Assembly (NCBI GenBank): GCA_029378245.1
Contig: JARKIF010000004.1
Span: forward strand, 3,224,001-3,288,000
DNA from: Roridomyces roridus
Lineage: Eukaryota > Basidiomycota > Agaricomycetes > Agaricales > Mycenaceae
Length of the DNA stretch: 64,000 nt
Direction of reading: 5' to 3'
In this document: positions 33,701-43,181 of the stretch, piece after piece
How positions within the stretch are numbered: position 1 is the first letter of the stretch
How the letters are laid out: each line of letters starts with the position of its first letter
Notes under the pieces: generated by a model
What the model was told of the DNA's origin: nothing
Databases searched by the model: none
The model's input: only the letters and a program-made list of their open reading frames with translations
Position numbers and translations under genes: made by a program

Positions 33701-35860
33701 GGCAAAGCAGACTACGGTATGGGATGTGCGGGGAGGATTGTATCCATGGGCCCAACTGGAATCTTCCCTTATAATAACCCAGTCCATTCAAAACACCGTC
33801 TCCTCCCAGCAAATGTGAGTATATGATTGGCAGATGACTTCAATATACTTTTGAGACACTTTATATTGGAACCTAGTTGAAAAGACTCTGGTTTGAAAAA
33901 GTATTTTGCATTTTTCAGGCCAACCAAGCATTTTGAGCTAAAACATATGTTGACAGCTCCTGTAGCCGTGAATCAGCTCTACAACTTTGATTTTTTGATG
34001 CAATGATGGTGCCATGTATGCCGGATGTGTGCATTCTGATGGGTTGCAGTTGGGATTGATGGTTGATTATCTATATCAGAAATCCAGTGAAGGCCTGATA
34101 CCTGCAGTGATTCCCGAGCCATATATGCCATATATAGGCTCTCCGGCGGCTGTACGCCAACTAGTTGGACACTTTGCAAAATAGCTGTCTATTACATAGT
34201 GTGGTTTTTTGCAAAACATTTACTGTACCAGCTGGCGCTCTTGCTCCGCGTCATTTGGTGCATCATCGACTGCAACGGCATGTTGTATGAACTCCTCGTG
34301 AGAACGACGCGGTAGATTAAGCGGGTCGTAAGACTCGCCATTGTCGCGGTGGAGAGGGGTGTAGTGGGCGTTGGAGGTGGGGTGGGTGCTGTCCGAAATG
34401 GAAAGGATCCGGCACGCGCGACAGGGAGAGAGACCGGAGTGTCCCTTCATCCGCATCAGCTTCGCGACAGCGGGCATGTCACCAAAAAGAGCGATGAGGT
34501 ATGCACGGAGGGTAAATTGACGCATATTGCGTCGGTCAAAGGCCGACACGCCACGCATGAGACGCAGGAGCTCCTCGACAAAAGGAAACCAGAACAAATC
34601 CATGTCTTTGGGCGCCTTGGGGCCCGGGATCACACCAAGACAGAGGAGATAAATGAGCCAGGTGCGAATCTCGGGTGGGAGGTTGTATAGGATGACAATA
34701 ATGGGCCAGCACGTCTTTTTCCGATGCTTGAAGGGCCCGAAACCATCGGTAGATGCGCCGAGAGCGAGGTCGGTGGGGGATGAAAAGAATCTGTGAGGCA
34801 GCGTCTCATCGTCGATGGTGACTTTAGTCCGCCGGAGCCGCTGGTAGTGTTCACCGTCGAATATGTCGGCGGTCTTGTCCTCCTTGTGGACGTAGTCGGC
34901 CCGGTAGTCGAGCTTCTCGGCCATCTTGGGGTCCTGGAAGAGGTTTGCGAGCCGCGGAATGAGAGGGAGATAATGAAAGGTGTTTTGGGGTTGACCGGCT
35001 GCATCATGACGTGCTTCGCCACAGTACGGACAAGTGTCGAGCTTGGCATATCCGTCTGTGAAGCAGCAGCACGAATTTTTGCAGCAGTCATATTTGACTG
35101 GAGTGACGCCGGAGAGGAAGGTGATCTGGGATCGGAGACGTTGGCGGGAGGGGAAGTTGGCAAGCTCTGGGAAAGCTCGACCGAGCTTGTCGTACGCACG
35201 TGCACCTAGATCTGTGTCGACCTTGTAATTATGTGCACGGATGGCTTTCATTTCGTCAACACTAAGTTTATGACCTGAGAGAATCTGAGTAAACAACGAT
35301 TGAGAGAGAGATTGCGGCGCCGTACCTCGCATAGCAGCATCCACGTTGAACACCTCCGACAGCCGTTCCTCGGCAGAGAGACCTTGGAGCCACGGAGCAG
35401 CCTGGAAATCATCGCCGAGCGCTGTCTCCTCCCAAAATATCTCGTCTGGCCTCCCTTCAAATGGGTCTCCATCCCCATCCGAGTCTGAGTCCGAGTCTGA
35501 GTCCAAGCCGCCGTTCGCATTGGGCTCGGAGCTCGTTCCATGCCACTCCGAGTCATTGTCGACGTCCATCAGCTCGACATTCGAGTCAGTCGACACAGCA
35601 TCCTCCATTAGCATAGGCTCGTTGTCAGCGGAACCTTCAGAGGGAGGCGTGGCGGCAGCGGGAGATGTGTATGAGCCCAAGCCCGGCCCATCCAAGGCTA
35701 GTACCTTGAGCCTCAAAAGGCGGCGGCGTTGCTCAGAGTAGCTATGCTGCTGAGCCACGAGCACTGATTTCTTCGTGTTGTGGCTGAGATGCCTCCGTTG
35801 GCGAGCCATGGTGATGCCTTCGCCGCAGCCGCAAGCACAGAGTCGTTCGTTGCGAGCCAT

Positions 35861-36167
35861 ATGCAGTAGAATGTACGAAAGAAAAGCAGAAAAATGGGAG
35901 AGACAGACTTGTCATTCTACTCGACGTTACATGCGATCTACTTGGCTGGAGCTGGTCGGAATTATGATGACATGATGTTGTTGCTGCTGCGGCAGTCGGA
36001 GAGTCGTCAGGGAGCAGCTAGGCGAGGACGTTGGCGAGGACGGCGAGGACGGCGGGTGGTGGTGTGGAGCAAATGAAGTCATTTGATCCGTGTCACAGAC
36101 GTCACGGCGCTCCACTCCTTGCCTTTAACTCCCATCTCCACGACGATGCCTCTCCATTCTCTCGCCC
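35861..36167. promoter_or_regulatory. Shared upstream region of two divergent transposon genes
   Basis: 307 bp separate the Tnp2 ATG (35860, minus) from the companion ATG (36168, plus). GAGGACGG/GCGAGGACG words repeat at 36025-36055. A common divergent promoter is inferred from position alone. Confidence 0.4.
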
Positions 36168-36965
36168 ATGCCCCGTCCTGACAAGGAGAACACACATGCG
36201 CCTCGCCCTTCCAGCAGTAGGCATCGCAAGGTGTCTGCTCGGGCTCAATACACTCTCGGTGCCAAAGCGACGGCCGCCCAAATACTCCTCACCAAGAAAC
36301 GACAAAAGGCCAAGCGGAAGGTTCTCAGACACCGTCAGAATGAGGACGCCCTCACTGTCGAGCTTCCGGGGGACACAGATGTAGTGAGGCAACTCCGCAG
36401 TGCGTGGTTCTTTCTCTGCTCCATAACATCTCTGACTCTGCTTATCCACAGCTGCCCTCGCCCGCACTCGGGGTGAACGCAACGCTGCGGAGGCATCAGC
36501 CTCTCGACCAGCTCGTCCCAAGGGCCCCGCCGTCGGCTCCATCCCCAAACCCAGCAATATGACCAAGGTCACCATCAACTTCATCCGCCGCAAACTCAAA
36601 CTTTCCGGCGACAAGAATGACGAGAAATGGAATGACCTCCGTGTGCGTGCCCACCCATTTACTCTCTTTGTATCTTACCGTTTCAAGGCCGAGGTCCGTC
36701 GCTTCATGGATGCCGGGCTGCTCGACATGAGCATCGGATGGAAAGCGCAAGACGACCGCCCACTTATCAAGATACGCGATGCTGTGAGTCCCATCTGATA
36801 TGCCGCGTGGTATCTGCTGCACAACTCTCACCATACGCTAGCGGAATCTCCCACTTCGTCACCCCCACCCTCGCCTCGCCGGTCTCCTCCCCGTGCGTAC
36901 ATTTGATGTTAAATATACTCTTGATTTATGGGACCATAGCTCGCGCACAGTCGTTGCCCGAATTG
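36168..36965 (+). CDS. Companion protein of the Tnp2 (CACTA) element, hypothetical
   Basis: The ATG at 36168 (MPRPDKENTHAPRPSSSRHR) starts exon 1 to 36399. Exon 2 is 36452-36642, exon 3 is 36688-36783, and exon 4 begins at 36842; all joins are GT-AG and keep the frame. The head is basic (KKRQKAKRKVLRHRQ). The middle has PKPSNMTKVTINFIRRKLKL and GDKNDEKWNDLR, then RRFMDAGLLDMSIGWKAQDD. Similar small basic proteins are often found divergently transcribed beside Tnp2 genes in Agaricomycetes, so it may act with the transposase, perhaps in DNA binding; that role is inference. The 3' end is uncertain because a further intron (36897-36943) may lie before a stop between 36965 and 36992. Confidence 0.6.
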
Positions 36966-37069
36966 ACCCCGGAGCCAGAGGAGGATCGTTGAATCATGGA
37001 TGTGCTGCCTGTGTCGTACAACCCTTTTGTATTATTTCACCCCAATTACAAGTAATCTTCACTACATTC

Positions 37070-37330
37070 TTCGAGTGAAATTCAAGTCTTTTCAATGTGA
37101 TCTTTTCCTGAATACCAAGTGCTAATCCAGTTGAAAGCAAGGGAACTTCACCAAGAGTTGGCGTGAACAGGTATGGTGAAAAACTCAGTTTTGTACGTGA
37201 ACATTCACCACTGATTTTCCATGTGAAATTCCCTTATTTTGAGCGAAGTTCACTGCGTTAACAGGCGAATTTCTCGTCCTTTCAAGGTGAAAAATCCCAG
37301 CAAATTTCACTCATTCCGTGGTCCTCAGTG
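37070..37330 (-). repeat. Right subterminal region and terminus of the CACTA element
   Basis: About ten copies of GTGAA or TTCAC, in both orientations, fall in 250 bp and end at CCTCAGTG (37330). Read inward this is CACTGAGG, a CACTA-type terminus. CACTA transposases bind such subterminal repeats. The matching left end is missing, in line with the 3'-truncated transposase. Confidence 0.6.
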
Positions 37331-38109
37331 ACACCGGAGCGTACCACGCACGGATTCAAGGGAGACTCAGGCTGGTGGAGGCTGGGTACATCCCTCGGGT
37401 CAGGCCGTATGGCGTGGCGCACAACGGCCAGTTTGGCAAGCGACGCGTCTACTCGAGCCGTGTGAGTTTATAGTCAACCGAGTGAGAAGAGCGCCACGCA
37501 CCATCGCACCCCGAATCTTCCCTACTCCGAGTGTAGCAGAAATGCGAAGCTGAGCGGATGATAGTATGGAGAGATTCGGCCATTGTGCCGGGACCATGGG
37601 TGAAGACGGCGACGTTTGGAGAAGCCAGATTCGTTTGAAAACCGAGGGACACAGCTCAAGCAGAAAGTTGGGATGCGAAGGAGCTGACTTGAGACAAAAC
37701 TCGATAGATCCAGCATACCAGAGAGCCGCACAATTGATGGATTTTGAGGCTTGAGCATTCCCGACGACCAAGAATGAATAGCAGGAAGGGGGATTATGAG
37801 GGAACGTGGGGAACCGACGGCCAGGGGTCCTCTATGTACGAGGCCATGCCGGTGACGCGTCATCTTGCGGCCAATGATGGCTCCACTCCTGCTCCGTGTT
37901 ATCAGCTGCGATCTGTCCAGACAGCTGTAGAGTTGGTGATGGTTGTCACGGGATGGAAAGGAAGCAGTTCAAAAGCTGTAAAGAAGCTGTAGAAAGGCCC
38001 TTCAAAGAGAGAGATGAGGGTAGATGGAAAGTCCATACGGAGATGGAGCCAAACTGATTGACATTCGAGCAAAGAATCGAGAGCCATTTCGTTAAAGAAC
38101 GGATAATCA
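37331..38109 (-). repeat. Unidentified repeat family, copy 1 (end GGATAATCA)
   Basis: Its right end (AGAGCCATTTCGTTAAAGAA, then CGGATAATCA, ending 38109) matches the end of 47333-48403 almost perfectly over 38 bp. Patchy similarity runs further in (GCATTC, CATGCCGG, GACGCGTC, AAAAGCTGTA, GAAG). On the minus strand it starts TGATTATCCG, so it could be an LTR or the end of a DNA element. The left side is cut by the CACTA element. Copia resumes directly after it. Confidence 0.5.
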
Positions 38110-40075
38110 CTCAACCTGCCAACCGCATCACGGCTGCCGCCGTTCCCATGCCTGCTGTTCCATCAGTCCCATCACCCGTTCCGACTTCACCTGCCGTTTC
38201 CACTGTACCAACCTTTGCCGCCGTTGCTCCTGCACACTCATGGGACAAATGGTGTCGTATTTTTGGCCATATCTCGCCGGCATCCATCCGGATGTTGAAG
38301 AACAATAACATGGTCAACGGGATGAGGGTTGATCAGTGCGTGGCATGAATCAAAGCCAAGTCACACGTCGCTCCGTTTCCAGCCGAGGCTGAACGGACAT
38401 ATTCTGACATCGGTGACAACACTTTCACAGATGTTTGGGGACCATCGCGCGTCACCGGCATCTCTGGCGAGCGCTATTACATCAGCTTCACAGACGCAAA
38501 GACACGCCGCACTATCCTCTACTTCATGAAGAAGCGCACGGAGGTCATAGACAAAATGCAGCACTACGACGTGTACATCTCCACGCAAACCGGCAAACGT
38601 GTCAAAGCTTTTCATTGTGACAACGCCAAGGAATACATTTCTAAGGCAGTTCGTGACTATCTCGGCTCCTGCAGCATCCGTCTTGAGCTCATGGCACCTT
38701 ACTCACCTCAGCAGAACGGTGTTGCCGAGCGGCTCAATCGCACGCTTATCGAGCATGCTCGTGCCATGCTCACCGCACACAGCTTACCCCTTTCCCTCTG
38801 GCCCGAAGCCGTTGCCTACGCCATGTACCTGAAAAATAGGTCACCCTCGCGCGCTCTCGGTGATAAGATTACACCGGACGAGGCCTATACAGGAAAGAAG
38901 CCTGACGTCAGTGCTCTAGAGGAATTCGGCAATCCCTGCGAAGTCTTGCAGCAGGATGGCAAGAACCGTAAAGTCTTTGTTAAGACTAAATCTTGCAAAT
39001 TTGTTGGACTTTCCGACGAATCCGGTGCTTGGCGTTACTACAACCCACATACGCACAAGGTACTTACCTCACAGAACATCACTTTCATACGGGAACCTGT
39101 CACATCTGACCCAGCTCCGCCTGCGCTCAAGGGGGAGAGTTTATTGGATTCCACTTCAAAATCCACTCTGGGTCAGCCTGAGGCTACGCAAACGACGCCA
39201 ACAGCCGCCCCCATCATTCCACCGTCTCCCGTTGCTCCCACTCTGAGCACTCTGACACCTGTCCCATCCGTTCCCACATCAGCGGCCACCACACCCCGCC
39301 CGAAGGCACCACGCGACATCAGCAGTGCCATCTCGGAGGACAACATCATTCTCGGCCCACGCACTCGGAAGTACGCTAAGCCCGACGGTGCACTACTCGG
39401 CTTTGCGCTGCCTGCCATAAATTCCGATCCCATCTCCAATGATCCACTCACAGTTGACGAGGCTAAGTCACGGCCCGACTGGCTTGAGTGGAAGAAAGCG
39501 ATGGACGAGGAAATGGATCAGCTCTGTAACCTCAATACATTTTCCCCCGCACCTTTACCCCGGGATCGCACCGCCATTCCCTGTAAATGGGTTTTCCGTG
39601 TGAAGCGCGACGAGAACGGCTCTATCACATGCTACAAGGCCCATCTCGTTGCTAAAGGATTTCCTCAGATCCCCGGCATCGAATTTGACGAAACTTTTGC
39701 ACCCGTCGTTCGCATGGAAACCATCTGTCTACTTCTCGCTCTCGCCGCCCGTTACAACCTCGACATACACGTGGTCGATGTTATCGGTGCTTACCTCAAC
39801 GGCAAGCTCGACGAGGAGATTTACATGCAACAACCCGAGTTATACCAGGACGGCACGACTCTCGCACTACGACTCAACAAGGCTATTTATGGTCTTAAGC
39901 AGTCCGGCCGTGTCTGGAACATCGAACTCAACTCATCCTTCCTCTCTCGCGGATACTCACGCCTGCTATCCGACCAGTGCGTTTACATCAAGCATAGCGG
40001 CACCGACATCACGATCATAGCCGTTCATGTTGATGACATGACCATCCTTGCATCATCGCTGCCGCGGAATCCGAA
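38110..40075 (+). pseudogene. Ty1/Copia integrase and reverse transcriptase, first part
   Basis: It begins with a GAG-pre-integrase segment (WDKWCRIFGHISPASIRMLK). A frame break near 38345 leads to the integrase core (FTDVWGPSRVTG; FHCDNAKEYIS; PQQNGVAERLNRT). Then come a Pro/Thr-rich linker and the RVT_2 domain (CKWVFRVKRDENGSI, FAPVVRMETICLLLA, IYMQQPE, AIYGLKQSGRVWN, and the catalytic AVHVDDM at about 40030). From 38526 the frame is open as far as the point where element B enters (target ATCCGAA, 40069-40075). The remainder of RT lies at 46911. Confidence 0.9.
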
Positions 40076-40289
40076 CACCCCATATGGTGGCAATATCGCG
40101 TTAAGCCGGGTTATAACCCTCGACGCCCACTCCTACTCGTACGGCAAGCTCAGTCTCGATGGCCTCGAGCTCGAGCTCAGCAGCCTCGTCGAGCTCGTCG
40201 TCGAGGGCTACCGTCGCAGTCACACCAGCTCGCATGGCCCCTTCTGCCCCTCCCCCTGCCCCTGCCGCGCCTGCGAATGCAGCTGCCAA

Positions 40290-40460
40290 CACCCTCCCCT
40301 TCACCTGTACGGGCTCCATGGCAGTAGCGTCTTCTACAAGAGCTACGCAGACGCGCGTTCGGCTGCGTTTCGGCTAGGCCTGAATCCTGGCGGGATCATG
40401 GTGTCGGCGAACCTCGAGCGGCTGCAGGCGTGGATGCTAGGGGAGGACATGGACACGTAG
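40290..40460 (+). other. Short coding-like frame near the left end of element B
   Basis: LHGSSVFYKSYADARSAAFR, then LGLNPGGIMVSANLERLQAW, precedes a TAG at 40458. The pattern of Gly, aromatic, Tyr-Lys-Ser-Tyr and a later Ser-Asn-Leu vaguely resembles RNase H1 N-terminal/viroplasmin-type repeats, but it is too short to assign. An upstream Ala/Pro-rich frame (40159-40377) overlaps it, so one of the two is a shadow or the gene is frameshifted. Confidence 0.25.
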
Positions 40461-42279
40461 GTGGCGTGATTGGCGGGAGGGGGAGGTGCTGGTGTACATT
40501 TATCTTGTTCGGTATGGACTGATTGTGCGCGCGCGTTTCGAGTGGTAGCTTGTGTGTTCTTTGTCTTGCATCCCTGCTTTCTTTTGGACTGCCCTAAGGC
40601 CTCTACTGTACATTAGCTAGCTGTAAATACGAGTTTCGAATGAAAATTATTGTTTGCAGGGAAATCGTGGGATCTGAGCAAACAAGTAACAACACCTCGA
40701 TTTGGAACTCAATCCTCTGCTTGCGTCTTGATGCCTGGCACGAAAAAGAAGAAAGACAACGCGTCCTCGTCGACACCCCCTAAGGACCCCAAGCCTGCGC
40801 CCGTGGACGACAACGACAGCAATGGCTCCGACAGCGATGACGAAGAGCCTGTGAAGGGGAAGGCCAAGGGCAAAAAACGAGGCAACGCCTGCCACTTTAA
40901 AGGGCAGCACTTCGAGTTCATGAAGGAGCAGTGGCCTGTGTACATGACTGCGTCGGAGGCAAGAAAGGGTTCCGGGAAGGGCTCGGGGAACCAGAGTGCG
41001 CTGGAAGATTTCTGGAGGGCATTCTTTGCTCAATGGTGGAAAAAGTTCCCTTGGCGGCTGGAGCTGGACGAGGAGCCTGATCCTGATGTGGAGCCCGTGG
41101 AGGAGAAGGACGAGGACATGTCCGAGAAGGATCTGGATGCAAAGGCGGAGAAGCAGCGTAATTTAAAAAAGGTACGCCGTCTTCGTTTCAATTCATGCCT
41201 GGCGGGAACTAACTACGCACAGAAAATTAAAGGCTGGTTCAACCGACAAAGGCCCACGTCGACGTCCATTCACAGCAACCCCTTCTTCCCCTGGCTCTCC
41301 CGCCTCCGCGCCATCCAAGAGTCGTCTTCTCCCAGACGCGCGTCCGAACCCCAGTATTTGATGCAGCACGAAAAGTACAAGAAAGCTTTCGAGAAACGCT
41401 TCAAAAAAGAGCACCCGACTCCACCGAAAGAACAGTGTCTGGCTCTACAGGTTGCGCTTGCGACCAAGATGCTTGCTGAGCTGTTGCAGGAGGACCAGGC
41501 GGCGTTGAGGGAGCAGCGCGACAAGGAGCATGAGATCGCTCTCAAGGAGTACGAGGAGGCTGTCGAAGGCCTTCCCAGCATGGACCCCGATGTCCAGCAG
41601 GAATGTCGTAACACCATGGCCGCCGTCCTCGGGCCTCTCCTCGGCGGTCTCAAAGCCTACATGGGGTATACCTTCAACGTCTTGGCGGCAAGGGTGGGGG
41701 AAGGCGGCAACTTTGACGTTGCGAGGTAAGTTTCATCCTTCTATTCTCCGTTGGCGTGAAGCTGACTGGCTTGAAGCGTCAATCTAGGTGACATAAACGG
41801 CCAGAGCTGGGTCAACTGGAACACGGACGACTACCGCGAGGTCCTGACGAGGTTTTTGAAGTTTGTATTGCAGGTGGAAGTGGGTAAGTGGTAATTTCCG
41901 GCCGTCAATGATCTTTGACTGAATAAATTTTAGAGGCGGGAAAGAATATCTCGAATGCGTCGGTGACTGAGGCGGTGAACGCTTTCTGCCCGCCTGCCCA
42001 CGCTGCTGCTACGACGACCGGCACTGCTGTGACACACGGCTCGAGCTCGACGACGTCCAAAGCGCCCGCCAAAAAACCTGCCGCAAAAAAAGCTGCTACC
42101 CAATCTCCCGCGGGAAACGCAGCAGGCGTCGCAGCTCCTCCCGTCCACCTCCTTAACGCGGACCTCATCCAGATTACACCCGAGCCTTCCATGGATAATG
42201 GCCTCGTCGACCTCCTGCCACTGGCGGACCACGACGATGACCATCGTCTGATCATGACGGGTGTGGTTTCGTCGTCCTC

Positions 42280-42484
42280 AGCTCCAGCTGTACCTGCTCC
42301 TGCCGTACTCACTCCTGCCGTACCCACTCCTGCCGTACCCGTTCCTGCCGTAGTTGTATCGACTCCTGCCGTACCCATTCCTGCCGTTGCCGTATCCACT
42401 CTTGCCGTATCCACTCATGCCGTATCCACTCCTGCCGTACCCACTCCTGCCGTACCCACTCCTGCCGTACCCATTCCTGCAGCT
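42280..42484 (+). repeat. Coding minisatellite, Pro-Thr-Pro-Ala-Val repeats
   Basis: A 15-bp unit (CCCACTCCTGCCGTA and variants) is repeated about thirteen times in frame, encoding PTPAV/PIPAV/STPAV. The purity suggests recent slippage and copy-number variation. Confidence 0.9.
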
Positions 42485-43181
42485 ATCCCCGAGACACTTG
42501 AAACGTGGGGACTCTGGCACATGTCTCTGGCGTTGCGAGCAGAGTTGCTCGCGCTGGAGCTGCCCCAGCAGAATGTCCGCGTACGGATGCTCCAGCGGAT
42601 GGGTCGGGACGACTTGCAGCGCGAGATCAATGCCGCCAACAATCGCGTGCGGAATCGGGACATGGGTCTTGCGACAAAGGCGGCGTTTGTCGGGATGAGG
42701 CCGCCGAAACGGGCTGCGGAGGAGGAGGGCAACGGCACGAAGCGTAAGCGCGCGAAGAAGGGCAAGGGGAGGAAGAAGAAACAGACAGCGCATGGGGACA
42801 ACGAGGAGGAGGAAGATGTTTGGGACAGTGGAAAGGAGACGGAGTCCAGCGAGAGCGAGGACGAGAAGGTGGTGGCGCCTGTGGCTACAGCCCGCCCGAA
42901 GCCCCAGCCACAAACGCGCTCGGCGTTGCGTGTTAAGAACAACTGGGCGATAGAGTGGAAGGACGCATTGCTCGAAGATGCGGATGGGAAGGGCGAGAAT
43001 TGGAGGAAGATGGTGGAGCTTTGGTGTGAGTACGAGGCACAAGCGTCTGCGCTCAAGGCGGTAAGTTCTTTGTTTTCCTGGGATTACGGCAGTAAACTGA
43101 CAGGACACGCAGGGTGAAAAGGCGCCGAAACCCTGGCCAACGACGAAACAACCGAGGCAGGCGCACTACTGGGTGAGCCGC

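Larger units (their letters stand above)
30601..34234 (-). mobile_element. Element A1: transposon family A, 3634 bp, in the Tnp2 gene
   Basis: Terminal sequences are CACTAGATACAGTA (30601) and TACTGTACCAGCTG (ending 34234). They form imperfect inverted repeats that continue for more than 60 bp with TTTTGCAAAA words and a shared ATGTAATRGACAG stretch. The 7-bp duplication GCGCTCT flanks it (30594-30600 and 34235-34241). Removing it with one duplication joins the Tnp2 frame exactly (AEQER to RAKRYG). The interior is AT-rich, has no transposase, and carries two tRNA-like modules. The frames 31186-31572 and 32582-32905 have no recognisable domains. Confidence 0.9.
29263..35860 (-). pseudogene. 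CACTA-type Tnp2 transposase, split by element A1
   Basis: The ATG at 35860 (MARNERLCACGCGEG) opens a 540-residue exon with an acidic linker and the Tnp2 core: YDCCKNSCCCFTDGYA, CPYCGEAR, LGASTDGFGPFKHRKKTCWP, then WLIYLLCLGVIPGPK and SPCRACRI. At 34241 the frame enters element A1. After A1 (from 30600 down) it resumes in frame as AKRYGINGVPLLAKLSSLSF and PRSFPHDLMHIVENIIP. A single extra base near 30465 shifts the frame before WTGKFKDLDGGCEEYELLP. The later part (LPVHALLHVAEDI, FWAFVMERFCGSL, LWGKFKRLGGG) has a 46-nt intron near 30060. The 3' end is cut at about 29263. It belongs to the transposase family Tnp2 of EnSpm/CACTA elements and is inactive through insertion, frameshift and 3' loss. 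Confidence 0.88.

Noticed and set aside
30601..34234. Tc1/mariner-type element with TA duplication at TACAGTA
   Set aside because: A TA-only boundary leaves the host frame broken in both A1 and A2; the 7-bp boundary restores it in both.
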